A DNA stretch of 64,000 nt from Campanula takesimana (GCA_026119855.1 JAOWBW010001807.1:124001-188000); one strand, 5' to 3'; positions 21,834-32,565 are shown, counted from the stretch's first letter. Numbers and translations: made by a program. Notes: a model not told the origin generated them from the letters alone.

Positions 21834-22237
21834 TGATGCAGGAAGACAATATGATTTTATCAAATATTATAATTATATTGGTATTTTATTATTAGTTAGG
21901 GTTTAATTAGTATTTTTATTATTATTTTCGTCATTAATTTCAGAGAATTCTATGATAGATTTTGAGTCAATTTACTAGTTCTTAAGTCTTATTAGGTTAC
22001 CATATAGGTTATGGTTAATTTTAGAAGGTTTTAGATTGTTTTTCAAGTTTTATGGGCACTATAAAATAGGCCTAAAAGTGTATTTCGAAAATTAGATTAT
22101 TAGACTATTATTTTGAATTCAAAGAGTTTTCTCTTATTTTTCGGTGGATTCCAGGCTTTCGTGTTCTAAGGTTTATTGCTGGTAAACTCTTATGTCTAGC
22201 GCTTGCTATTCACGAATATCACTTCCGTTCTGCGTCA
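21834..22237 (+). repeat. Right (3') LTR of the pol-less element
   Basis: 404 bp, TGATGCAGGAAG...TTCTGCGTCA. It lacks a 14-bp stretch present in the left copy and has scattered substitutions. Confidence 0.85.
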
Positions 22238-22561
22238 AGACAAAATTAGAGCTTGTTAAGCTTTTGTAATATCTCGCTACAATTTTTTTAAGTAACCAGG
22301 TACCGACTACCGAGTTCGATTTATGCCGGCTACATCTTTAAAAAAATAAAAATCCATCCTACTCTCAAACGTCATTCTCTTTTCTTCTTTGTTTCAGTTT
22401 TGTTTTTTCTTTTCCTTTGCTTTTCGATTTTATCCTTGTGCAATTTTATCATATTTTATTATTGGGCTCTTTCTCTTTAATCCATTTTTGTTATATTAAC
22501 TTTAATTATATTTATGCTCTAATATATTTTTATGTTTTGTTTTTTCAATTCTTTTTGTTAA

Positions 22562-22742
22562 GAGAAAATTTTGGGGGAAACTAGTTCCTCATAAGTTATA
22601 AAAAATCATGTTTTTATAGGGTTTAAGGTTTAGGGTTTGGGGTTTTAGGTTTTGATTTTAGGGTTTTAGGTTTAGGGTTTAAAGGTAAAAAACAAGACTT
22701 TTTATAACTTATGGAGAAACTAGTTTCCCCCAAAACACACTC
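22562..22742. mobile_element. Mutator-type MITE with telomere-like core
   Basis: The perfect 9-bp duplication TTTTGTTAA (22553-22561 and 22743-22751) flanks inverted ends with the shared text TTTTGGGGGAAACTAGTT and CATAAGTTATAAAAA. The 181-bp element has a core (22618-22686) of degenerate AGGGTTT/AGGTTTT repeats resembling the plant telomere repeat TTTAGGG. Non-coding. Confidence 0.88.
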
Positions 22743-23160
22743 TTTTGTTAATTTAAAAGATACAATGCAAAAAGCATTTTTTTAATATATCCATGACTTT
22801 TTGTTCTAGTATTTCTATTTTACACTATGATTTTAATTGATTAAATTTGATTAATATTAAAGTCAATGATAATAATAACTATTAATCATTTTTTTGAGGT
22901 ACAATTACATTTGAAAGATACAAGAGAATTTGTTAGTTATTCGTGAATCAATTATTTTTTAACCAAATATTTATAGTAAACGTTTTTGCATCTCAAAAGT
23001 TTTTTTTTTTAACCATTGAAATAAACAGCCGTTATTTCAGAACAGCTAAAACAAACAGTAATCATTAAATCATCCCATCAGCCATAAGTTATCAGCCATC
23101 AGCCATAAGTTATCAGACATCAGCCATAACTCATAAGTCACTAGCTGCGACAAACGAGCC

Positions 23161-23819
23161 TTAAAAATGATGCACCAAACACATTTACTAATTTGTTTTT
23201 AAAAAAGTTCTATTTCAAAAACTGCTCAATTTATAAAATTCGCTGTTTTAAAAACTGTACATTTCACGAGCTCTAAATTTTATTCGTTATTTATGCTTAT
23301 TAAAATTTTCACAAATTATTCGACGAACACTTATAGTTGGGATGAGCCCCGAACTGTTGTAAAGCATCATCTTTTTCTTGATCTTCAGTAGCACTCCCTT
23401 TATCTCAAAGTATATATTCACTTTTCTATTTTAGACCCAGAGTATATATCGAGTTCTAAAAACGACAAAAAATATTTTCTATACATCCCACTCATTATCT
23501 CTCGTACTTTACTTTTATACTCACAACACCAATCAATTTATTATTCTCTACCCCACTTTCTGTCTCCTACATCACTTTCCATACTCACAACACTTGCATC
23601 ACTTACACCATATTTTTTCGATGACATATGCGTCGATGCTTGCGCCCCCATAATCCTAGGATCTATGAACCATCTTCTTAAATCTATAGACAAACAAATC
23701 TGAGTCTGATCTCAGTCGCTTGGGAGTATGTTTTATTTGTTTGTTTCTCTTTTTTAAAACAAAAAATAAACCTTTATTTTTTTTATTTTTTATTTTTTTA
23801 AAAGAAGCCCTTTATCAGG
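23161..23819. other. Flank between the nested stack and the 14-3-3 promoter
   Basis: No gene. A one-sided Stowaway-like stretch (about 23395-23620, CTCCCTTTATCTCAAAGT followed by the common CTCTCTC/ACTCACAACAC text) lacks a matching right end. A poly-T/A stretch follows at about 23770-23800. Confidence 0.5.
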
Positions 23820-24162
23820 CCTATTTGGGCTTTGACTAACCCAATGTAATGAAATCCAAAGCCAAAAGGCCCAAAATATCCAATTGCACAAAATCGAACT
23901 GACTCAAATAACTCTCCCAAATCCGTCACTGCAACGCGATCCTCCTACACTGAGCGACGACCCATGAGAAAGTCAAAATCCCCCGCCTTCCTCTCTCCTC
24001 CTCCCGTCCTTTTCTCTCTCTACAAAACCAACTTTCTTCCCCTCCAAATTACACCAAAAATTTTCAAACCAGAATTCCCTCAAAACTAGATCTCTCCTCT
24101 CCAATTTCACGCACTCGCTCTCTCTCTCTCTCTCACACACACACATCGACACCGGCGTAACC
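23820..24162 (+). promoter_or_regulatory. Probable core promoter and 5' UTR of the 14-3-3 gene
   Basis: Two site-II motifs lie here: TGGGCT (23826-23831) and GGCCCA (23868-23873). They are typical of widely expressed plant genes and are bound by TCP factors. The 160 bp before the ATG are pyrimidine-rich and end in a CT then CA dinucleotide run (24116-24145), common in plant leaders. There is no clear TATA box. The start codon context AACCATGGCG is favourable. Confidence 0.6.
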
Positions 24163-27100
24163 ATGGCGGCGGCAGCACCACTATCGGCTCGTGAAGAGAA
24201 TGTCTACATGGCTAAACTAGCCGAACAAGCCGAACGCTACGAGGAAATGGTGGAGTTCATGGAAAAGGTCTCCGCCTCCCTCTCCGACGAGGAACTCACC
24301 GTCGAGGAGCGCAACCTCCTCTCCGTTGCCTACAAGAACGTCATCGGCGCTAGACGAGCCTCCTGGCGCATCATTTCCTCCATCGAGCAGAAGGAGGAGG
24401 GTCGCGGCAATGAGGACCACGTCTCCGTGATCAAGGACTACAGATCTAAGATCGAGTCCGAGCTCTCCAACATTTGCGACGGAATTCTCAAGTTACTCGA
24501 TTCTCGTCTCATCCCGTCCGCAGCATCTGGCGACTCCAAAGTTTTTTACCTGAAGATGAAGGGAGATTATCATCGTTATTTGGCTGAGTTTAAGACCGGT
24601 GGCGAACGTAAGGAGGCTGCTGAGAGCACGCTTAGTGCATACAAAGCTGCACAGGTTCGGTTCTATTCAGTTCCCATTTTAGTATTCTATCCATCCCAAC
24701 ACAAATGTTCAAAATATTTTCAAATTTGGAACGGAGGCAGTAGTAATTTATGGGTTTGACATTTGAAATATTTATTTTCTTAATTGTGAAATCCTTACTG
24801 CTTACTGAATCAGTGTGGTTAGTACCAATCCATATTCATTTCAGCGAATCTATATGTAAAAAAATAAATGTCGAAATTTCCATTCCGAGGGCTACGTCAG
24901 AGTTGATGGCTCTGTTATTTTTTGTTATATGCTGCTTTCATACATTACTTATGATGACATATGAAGTCTACGATTTCTTTAACACTTGCACTATTTGGGA
25001 GATCATGTGTTTGTAGATTTTGGGATTGCATTGACAATATCCTGATGATATGCTTTATGATACTTTTTTTTTGTTTGAAGAATGTTGGGAATTTAGTGGT
25101 ACCCCGTTGCAATCTAGATCAAAAACAACAAACCCACAAGCACAATATGAGAGAATCACACAAGAACACAAGAATTGTTTACCCGGTTCGTTCAACACAT
25201 GAACTACGTCCGGGGGCAATTGCCAAGCCAATATATTATTAATCACACCTTAATAATATGCTACAATGTGTTCTAGGTCGTATCTATGCTTATATAGCAG
25301 TACAAGGAAGATCTAAATCAAATTAAGAAGAGATTGTGTCAAAATAGGAAACAAATCAGGCCCAGCCGCATACCAAGCGCCCGCTTGGGTCTACCCAGGC
25401 GCCCGCTTGAATTTATTTCCCCCAGGCGGATCACTCACTGTCCACTTGAGCGCCCGCCTGGTCCATGGCAAGCGCCCGCCTGGTCCTCCGCCCAGAACTC
25501 CTCCTCCGGTTTGAACCCCTTTTGATCTCCACCAACTCCCCCGACTTAGACTCCTTTTCTTCCTCATAGTTTAGGACTCCAATCCTAACAATCTCCCACC
25601 TGGAGACTAAACTCATAAGCATAGTAACACCCATTAACTCCCACCACGGAGTGAAACCTTCGAACACATTTTACCCCCATATTGACTTGACATTACCGAG
25701 CCTCCCGCTCAAGTACTAAGGCGAGTTGAAACCAAGCGACGTTTCAACCCCTCCGTGTTAGATAGTTCTTGCCTCCCCAAATCAGCTTCTACCTTGATTT
25801 CTCTCCGCAAGTCTAACTTCGCCTTCTCCCTCCAGACCCACCTTCCTCGCAATGCTTCCCCTTGAAACTTGGACACACCTTGTTTCTTGCATCGTCTTCT
25901 CTTGGTCTGAACGCGCTCTCTGTTAGGGCACTTGGACTTCCACACCGCGTTGATCAACTTTGTGTCCTTCTCCCCCCTAACATACCGTTTCTTGATGTCT
26001 CTCCTTTCTACACCAATAGGCCGGTTCTTTAGCCTCTTGCTCCCACCGGAGCGAATGTCGACATTGTAGGTAGAGTACAACATCTTCTCTTTAACTCCAT
26101 GAGCTATCACCTTAGCTCCTTTTGTGATTTCCCAAGACCCACCAGTGAAGGTCACACCATACCCTTCATCATCAAGTTGTCCCACGGAAATCACCCTCCT
26201 TCTTAAGTCCGGAACATGCATCACATCGTGCAATTGTAAAACAGCCCCGTTAGGTGTCTTCATCATCACATCCCCCTTACCTTTGATCTTCAATGGTTGA
26301 TCATCACCAAGATAAACAACCCCAAAATCTCCCGGTGTGTATCGCTCCATTGTTTCTGCATCCCCACTAGCATGACAAGAAGCTCCAGAATCCAACACCC
26401 AATCTTCACCTGACTGCTCCTCTCATAGGATTAATACATCCCCATCATCCACCACGTGTGCATCACCATCCTTATCCGGACAATCACAACTGATATGACC
26501 CATCGCGCCACAATTGTAGCACTTGACCGGCTTTTTCCCCTTTTTCGGTCCTCCCCTTCCCTTATTTCTCTCCACCCTAAGTGCAGCCCCATCTGCGGAA
26601 GATTATCCCCTTTTCTCTTTCCTTCTCAACTCCTCTTGAAGGATGAGATCTCGAACCTCCGTATACACTAATGGTGTTTTCGACGTACTGATCGTTGTGA
26701 CAGTTACCTCCCAACTATCAGGCAACGATTTTAGTAGAAAACATGCTAACACTTCATCGGAGAAAGTAATATCAACACTTTTCAATTGGTCCACCATACC
26801 CTTGAAACTGCCGATATGACTCGCTGCTGTCTGCCCCTCTGACATCTTCGTATTCCCAAACCTCTTTATCAAATGCACCTTATTGATATTCGACGGCTTC
26901 TCATACATGTCTGACAGCATCTGTAGCAACCCCACCGTTGTCTTGGCCTCCATCGCGTTCCGTGCAACGTCGTCGATTAGAGCGCTCCTCACCGCTCCTA
27001 ACGCCTTCCGATCTAACGTCTCCCAATCCCCTTGTGACATGTCTTCGGGTTTCGCACCTAAGGGTTTATGAAGATCCTTACAATAAAGGTAATCTTCAAC

Positions 27101-30100
27101 CCTTGTCCTCCAAAACGTGAAATTCACACCGTTGAATTTCTCGATTGAGTTCTTCATCTTGATTGCTTCACAAAGTCCCCAAGAACGTGATTCAAAATTA
27201 ATCAACTAATGAAACTTTGAATCCTCCTAACCAATGCTCTTGATACCAGTTGTTGGGAATTTAGTGGTACCCCGTTGCAATCTAGATCAAGAACAACAAA
27301 CCCACAAGCACAATATGAGAGAATCACACAAGAACACAAGAATTGTTTACCCGGTTCGTTCAACACATGAACTACGTCCGGGGGCAATTGCCAAGCCAAT
27401 ATATTATTAATCACACCTTAATAATATGCTACAATGTGTTCTAGATCGTATCTATGCTTATATAGCAGTACAAGGAAGATCTAAATCAAATTAAGAAGAG
27501 ATTGTGTCAAAATAGGAAACAAATCAGGCCCAGCCGCATACCAAGCGCCCGCTTGGGTCTACCCAGGCGCCCGCTTGAATTTATTTCCCCCAGGCGGATC
27601 ACTCACTGTCCACTTGAGCGCCCGCCTGGTACATGGCAAGCGCCCGCCTGGTCCTCCGCCCAGAACTCCTCCTCCGGTTTGAACCCCTTTTTATCTCCAC
27701 CAACTCCCCCGACTTAGACTCCTTTTCTTCCTCATAGTTTAGGACTCCAATCCTAACAAAGAATTGGGAAGATGATCTATGCCATTCTTTTGGTGAAGTT
27801 ATAATTTAGAAACGTACTCCCTCGGTCCCGAAATGATTTCTCATTTGTCATTTTTCACCGTCCCAAAAAGTTCTTCTTGTTTCGCCTATTTGTGCTTAAA
27901 TGTGCATAAACACAACATGGCTAGTGAAGCAAGTGTTCATATCCTTAAAAAGTTTGAATGGTCAAATGTGAAGATCATTTTGGGATGGAGGGAGTAGTTA
28001 ATAATGTCTTGGTTCTAGCTTTCTAACTTGCTGCGTTTTAAATGTATTACGGATATGTAAAAGTTTGTCTCTTCACTTGTAGAAATCAGGGCATGAAAGT
28101 ATAAGTAATTTTTGTTCTATGGAGATGTTAAGAATTCAAGTTCCCATAATACTCTCTTTTTGGCTATTTATAGTTCACGTTACTAGTTACGCATTGTTAA
28201 GATTAGTTCAACCCTATGCCTGCCTTTTGCTTTCTTTTATTGATACATAGATCTAATAGTGTGCCGCGCCAAGTGTTAGATGAATTTCTCAAGTCCATGA
28301 TTTGTCTGTTTACTCTAGTTTAAATTCCTTTGATGATCATTCACTTGATTCACTTGCTATATGAAGTTTAGTACTCCCTCCGTCCTGAAATGAATGTCCA
28401 AAATACTGTCAAATTTGCTCTTGGCCAAGAGTAAATTTGAAAATTCCTCGAACATTCATTTAGGGACAGAGTTAGTAAGATTTAACTGAGTAGTAAAGTA
28501 TCATGGCTAGTCCAGGTGAATTGTTTGTAAGTGTGATTGTAACATAGTTACTGGAAATTTCTAGTTTGCTCTTAGTTACCAAGATAAGGTTTTTAATATC
28601 ACCTTTTGGCAAGACGGTAAAGTTATGCTAAGAAATACTGACACCAATACTGGCATGATATGGTGGACATTCGTACTATACCGATTCTTTCAAGTAGTTG
28701 TGCAAGACATGTTGTTGGGAACCATGTGACCGGTTTACATATGTAAGGGCGGCAATTTCTGGCATGATATGGACATTTATACAACTTTTTATCATGCTTT
28801 GAATATGTAACATGTACAATAGTTTAAAGCACTATATTTTTAATGGATAATACTTACTGGGTGACTGAAACACCCATTTGCCACCCCTATATAACATCAA
28901 GAAGAAACAATCATCAAAAAACAAATAAAGCCAATAATGAGCTCTAGCTTATATGGTGCGCCCCCATTTTCATAGGAAGTGGTGAGTGTTCAATCCTCTT
29001 CCCCGGCATTTACTTTGAAAAGTTGTAGTATTGGCAAAAAAAAAAAAACAAAAAAACAAAAAAAAAAAAAGACGAAAGAGTAAATGGATATTTAGCCTTA
29101 ATGGAGGCACAACAAATTTGGAGTTCTTTGTATGCTTCTGTTTCTTTTTGAAATTGCAAATACCCTTAATTGTAGGCTTTCAACAGGTCCTTCACTCTCT
29201 TTCGATGCATTCATAATTTTCCAACTTATTTTTGCCTTGTTACTAATGTTTAGTGTGTATTATACCCCTTGTCCTTCTCTATGTTCATGAAAAAATCATT
29301 AAGAGCATGTCAGACATATTCAAGCTCAATAGAAGAACCAAACCAAACACACTACCTCCAAATCACCCTACATTGTATTACGCATCAAGCATCAGGTGCT
29401 TAATGCTATCAAACACAATCTAACTCAAAGTGATTGAAGTAAATGCACACAACTGTTCACACAAAAAACAAGTAAATCCATTGAATTTCAATCAGATTCA
29501 TAGTCTTTCTTAGAAACTACCCAACTTATTTCTTGAAATCATTATGATGTAGCCTGGAGCTTTTCCTGTCATCTATGATAGTATCAAATGCTGCATAATA
29601 AATTTATGATATACTACTATAATTTTGCAACTATGATTTTTTTGATTTTTTTGACAAGGGGGATTGAAAAATTGAACCCTTGACCAGTTGACCTTCCTCA
29701 AGGAGGCAAGGGTCTATGAAATGTGAGCCGAGGCTCATTGGCAATTTTGCAACTATGATTTGTAATCACCTCTTTGTGTCTCCAGGATATTGCAAATAAT
29801 GAACTACCCCCAACACACCCTATCCGGCTTGGGTTGGCTCTTAACTTCTCTGTGTTTTACTATGAGATTCTGAACTCTCCTGATCGAGCTTGCAGTCTAG
29901 CAAAACAGGTGCAATGTTCAGAGCTTGCTTTCTTTTTTTCTCTTTCTTTTTAATTCCCTCTTTTTTAGATCAATTCTACTGATAGTAATGCATGGCCAGG
30001 GTTAATATGGTGTTTGACTATATACTTCTTGTTTCCAGGCATTCGATGAAGCAATTGCTGAGCTGGATACCTTAGGCGAGGAGTCCTACAAGGATAGCAC

Positions 30101-30448
30101 TCTGATCATGCAACTTCTTCGTGACAATTTAACGCTCTGGACCTCTGATATGCAGGTAAAGTCTCGCTCTTAATCTGACTTGAAGCTGTTTCAGTTATGA
30201 TTCTGTCTTTTAATAGTGCAATGTACTCCTGTCACCTCTTTCCTATCTGATATTTTGACTTCAATTAGCATGGCGAGCTGTGTTTAAATTCAATTAACCA
30301 ATAAAACTGCAGCTTTTCCAATTTCAAGCTGTGTTTGATATTGCTTTTTCAGACTCATGAACTGTCTGTGTACCTTTGTTAATAGGATGAGGGAGGAGAC
30401 GAGATCAAGGAAGCTGCTCCCAAGAAAGACGATGAACAACAACAGTGA
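24163..30448 (+). CDS. 14-3-3 protein (general regulatory factor, non-epsilon type), four exons
   Basis: The exons are 24163-24654, 29786-29908, 30039-30155 and 30386-30448; all introns are GT-AG and all junctions fall between codons. The 264-residue product binds phosphoserine/threonine motifs as a dimer in cytosol and nucleus, regulating metabolic enzymes, H+-ATPase and signalling. Residues 50-60 (RNLLSVAYKNV) are family signature 1, and YKDSTLIMQLLRDNLTLWTS (222-241) is signature 2. The phosphopeptide-pocket residues K58, R65, R138 and Y139 are present. The C-terminal 20 residues are acidic and Gln-ended, as is usual for the variable tail. The four-exon layout and the ESELSNICDGILKLLDS text point to the non-epsilon clade. 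The only odd feature is the 5.1-kb first intron, half of it an antisense copia element. Expected to be functional. Confidence 0.96.
24685..24740. mobile_element. Very short Stowaway-like remnant in intron 1
   Basis: TTCTATCCATCCCAACACAAATG pairs with CAAATTTGGAACGGAGGCAG, and TA flanks both sides. At 56 bp it is almost only the two ends. It lies 30 bp from the exon 1 donor site. Confidence 0.5.
25083..25590 (-). repeat. 3' LTR of copia element 2
   Basis: TGTTGGGAATTTAG...CCAATCCTAACA, 508 bp. It contains CCAAGCGCCCGCTTGG, a perfect inverted repeat, and further GCGCCCGC motifs as in copia element 1. Confidence 0.93.
25709..27205 (-). pseudogene. Copia gag-protease frame with two in-frame stops and no pol
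   Basis: One reading frame on the minus strand runs from about 27157 (Met before KNSIEKFNG) to 25709. It encodes a UBN2-type gag, is cut by a TAA at 26603-26605, continues with a zinc knuckle (CYNCGAMGHISCDCP, about 26475-26525), is cut again by a TGA near 26425, and then has the protease motif LDSGASCHAS and its following region. The last 100 residues are basic and match no domain I know; they probably come from fused remains of the deleted pol region. It is not expected to give a functional polyprotein. Confidence 0.85.
27251..27758 (-). repeat. 5' LTR of copia element 2
   Basis: 508 bp with the same ends. Differences from the 3' copy include G/A near 27290, A/G near 27445, A/C near 27631 and T/G near 27691. 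Confidence 0.93.
27817..27994. mobile_element. Stowaway MITE in intron 1
   Basis: Inverted ends CTCCCTCGGTCCCGAAATGA and CTCCCTCCATCCCAAAATGA with TA on both sides, 178 bp, non-coding. Confidence 0.82.
28374..28475. mobile_element. Short Stowaway MITE in intron 1
   Basis: Left end CTCCCTCCGTCCTGAAATGA; the right end ACATTCATTTAGGGACAGAG is its diverged complement. TA flanks both sides. 102 bp. Confidence 0.72.
28935..29075 (+). mobile_element. Possible SINE with A-rich tail in intron 1
   Basis: A box A-like TAGCTTATATGG (28945-28956) and a box B-like GTGTTCAATCC (28986-28996) are followed by about 50 bp and then an A-rich tail with C interruptions (29036-29071). I found no target duplication, so this is tentative. 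Confidence 0.4.
29636..29745 (-). mobile_element. Possible tRNA-derived SINE remnant, antisense in intron 1
   Basis: Read on the minus strand, AATGAGCCTCGGCTCA resembles a box A region and GGTCAAGGGTTCAATTTTTC a box B region, followed by an A-rich stretch (T-rich on the plus strand, 29637-29660). The pairing with a specific tRNA is unclear. Confidence 0.4.
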
Positions 30449-30780
30449 GGATTGGGACCCTTCAATTTAAGTTTCATCTTCTCACTGAATCGTTTTAATT
30501 TGGAGAAGACGGTTGTTATAATTAGAAGAAGATGGTATGTTCCCTTTAGTTTCCAAATTAAGTACTCCATTCATCTTCTCCTATGATTGTTTTAATTTGG
30601 AGAAGATGGCCTGTTCCCTTTAGCTTTTCCACAAACAAGTGTCTCTAGGTGTTTTTGGCTTCATTCTTTGTGTATTGTGAAGCATAAGGCTTTATCCTAT
30701 AATTTTCCATAATGTTTACTTCTGTTCTGAATGACTTATATTTAAGTAAGTTGCAATTTTTTACGGTTGTGTTCTGTATC
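30449..30780 (+). other. 3' UTR of the 14-3-3 gene with an internal duplication
   Basis: The phrase GTTTTAATTTGGAGAAGA(C/T)GG followed by TGTTCCCTTTAG occurs at about 30493 and again at about 30590, a tandem duplication of roughly 95 bp. The inverted CATCTTCTCC (30572-30581) could pair with GGAGAAGATGG. The polyadenylation site cannot be fixed from the sequence. Confidence 0.5.
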
Positions 30781-30794
30781 CAAATTATACTTTA

Positions 30795-31079
30795 CTCCCC
30801 CGTCCCATTTTAAACTTCAAAAATTTCCTTTTTGGGTGTCCCATTTTAAACTTCAAAATCCAAAAAAGGAAAGTTATTTATACTTTTTTATTTAGTGGGA
30901 TCTACATGTCATACACACAACAACTATTCATTACCTATTCCCTACCCCACTTTCTCTCTCCTACCCACTTTCTATATTCACAACACTCTACCCCACTATC
31001 TATATTTTATAATATAAAGATTCTCATCTTAATTCTTGTACCCACTTTATTTTTGAAGTTTAAAATGGGACGGAGGGAG
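30795..31079. mobile_element. Stowaway MITE, 285-bp family, copy 3
   Basis: TA-flanked with ends CTCCCCCGTCCCATTTTAA and TAAAATGGGACGGAGGGAG. It is closely similar to the copies at 14809 and 15687 and lies just beyond the 14-3-3 3' UTR. Confidence 0.85.
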
Positions 31080-31192
31080 TATTATATATAAACATAAACA
31101 TAAACATCTACGCATTCCCTTCCGAGGAGTGGATGTGAGTTGGAGATAGTCAAGCATCCTATCATCCTTTGCCGATTTATGTATTGATTTTT

Positions 31193-32565
31193 GAGTAAAC
31201 CACAAAATAGAGACCCGCGTACTATTGCCCCAACATCACTTTGACATGCGTACTATGAACTGCCCCAACATCACTTTGACATGCGTACTATGAACTTAGT
31301 AAATGTACCTTGCGTACTATAGTTTTATTATCAATTTCCCTGAGATTTCTAATGTTGGTTAAAAAGTTAACGGGGTTGTAAATAAAGTCAAGAAAAGTTA
31401 GATTCAAATTTTTAAAACTAGCCCTAAATTTCAAAATTAGTCCCCCTTATCCCACTTTACCCCTTTAATCTTAATGAAGATTAGAAAACTAACCAAAAAT
31501 CTCACTAACGTACATAATATATTTAGTAATATTTTTTCTATTTATTACTAATATCTAAAATTATGTTGAAGATAAAGCAAAACACAAATATTATTTCAAT
31601 ACAACACATATAATTATAAATATTTTAGACAAAATATAGTAGTAATAAATAAATAAGTTCAGGAACGGAAAAAAGAAAAGAAAAGAATTCGTTCCAAATC
31701 CGGCGTTCGCCATCGACGGAATCCTAGGTCCGGTGTGCTTCTTGGTGAAGTTCTCGTCGGCGAACTTTGCTACGTATATCGATCTATGGAGTGGCTTCTT
31801 GATGAAATTCTACCCCTCTTTGTCCCAGTCATGGCATCGAACTTCGCTCCATGGATGTGTTCTGTTTCGTGAATCGCCAGTGGAACTGGAGCGTAAGGGT
31901 GGCTGATGGTTGGATTTCATCGCCGATGGTGGTAGAGTCCAGGAGAGCTCGCCCGTTTAATCTGAAGAAAGGGTCTAGGGTTCGAATTGAGTGAATTTGG
32001 GGAAGAAGGGAGAGTTTGAGATGGCGTACGTACACAGAGATCAAGGGTTAGGGCATGAATTGGGATTTGAAATTGTGGAGCTTGAACAAAGAATTGATAA
32101 TTCTAGGTTTTGGAATTCATGTTGATTTCTAAGGTTTAAGACTGATTCGATTTAGTGAATCAATTGTAAAATATCCAGAAAGGAGAAGGAAGAAAAAAAT
32201 GATTAGATTTCCTTACAGTTATCAGAAATTTTGTGCAACCATCATGGGTGACCACGACATAGGTGGTGGATGAGTGGAGTTAGAGCAGGGATGATGGCAG
32301 GTGAGAGTGGGGTATGAAGATGGAAGGGAGGAAGAAGATGATAATAAGGGGGGGTTTATTTTAAACTTTAGGGTCACTTTTAAAAATTTGAATCTAACTT
32401 TTTATTAAGTTATTAACATCCTCGTTAACTTTTTAACCGACGTTAGAAATCTCGGGGAAATTGATAATAAAACTATAGTACGCAAGGTACATATACTGAG
32501 TTAATAGTACGCATGTCAAAGTGATGTTGGGGCAATAGTACGCGGGTCCATTTTGTAGTTTACTC
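31193..32565. mobile_element. Mutator-like element with long TIRs, possible Pack-MULE
   Basis: A 10-bp direct repeat ATTGATTTTT (31183-31192 and 32566-32575) flanks inverted arms. The ends GAGTAAACCACAAAATAGAG and GAGTAAACTACAAAATGGAC continue into CCCGCGTACTATTGCCCC, and the similarity extends for about 250 bp. The left arm has a 35-bp internal duplication absent from the right arm. The core (31690-32340) is clearly GC-richer than the arms. No MURA transposase is seen. Mutator elements make 9-11-bp duplications, which fits. Confidence 0.85.
31690..32340. other. GC-rich core of the Mutator-like element
   Basis: The base composition differs sharply from the AT-rich arms. A 71-codon frame on the minus strand (31829-32044) has no motif I recognise. 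It may be a captured host gene fragment; I cannot name the source. Confidence 0.35.

Larger units (their letters stand above)
10348..22237 (+). mobile_element. Pol-less LTR retrotransposon (LARD or TR-GAG type), carrying later insertions
   Basis: Two LTRs (10348-10765 and 21834-22237) start TGATGCA and end CTGCGTCA. After the left LTR comes GTTGGCATCAGAGCAGG, an initiator-Met tRNA primer site with one mismatch. Before the right LTR the purine-rich AAGTGGTGGTGAA serves as polypurine tract. The LTRs differ by roughly 4-5 % plus a 14-bp deletion. Flanks CAACA and AGACA match at only three of five bases. The interior has one gag-like reading frame and a repeat-bearing tail but no protease, RT or integrase. 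Its CTCGAGGACGAG ending resembles Ty3/gypsy 3' regions. A solo LTR of the family is at 46598-47045. Confidence 0.82.
9622..23160. mobile_element. Outermost Harbinger-like element of the nested stack
   Basis: The left end GTGCTCGTTTGT and the reverse-complemented right end GGCTCGTTTGT match with one inserted base. Both sides carry the text TGACTTATG...ATGGC further in. TTA flanks both ends (9619-9621 and 23161-23163), the 3-bp duplication of PIF/Harbinger elements. Without the later insertions it would be roughly 1 kb. Only non-coding sequence remains. The family call rests on the ends and TSD and is moderate. Confidence 0.55.
25083..27758 (-). mobile_element. Young deleted Ty1/copia element in 14-3-3 intron 1
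   Basis: 508-bp LTRs (25083-25590 and 27251-27758) differ at about four sites (0.8 %). The perfect duplication AAGAA flanks it (25078-25082 and 27759-27763). On the minus strand ACTGGTATCAAGAGC follows the 5' LTR and CAGGTGGGAGAT precedes the 3' LTR. Gag and protease remain, but integrase, RT and RNase H are absent, so it must have moved with borrowed enzymes. It lies antisense to the 14-3-3 gene and makes up half of intron 1, which would otherwise be about 2.45 kb. Confidence 0.95.

Noticed and set aside
10348..22237. Autonomous Ty3/gypsy element
   Set aside because: All pol motifs inside these borders belong to the nested minus-strand copia; the host element itself has none.
22618..22686. 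True telomere or chromosome end
   Set aside because: The AGGGTTT repeats are degenerate, only about 70 bp long, and sit inside a MITE with a perfect 9-bp TSD.
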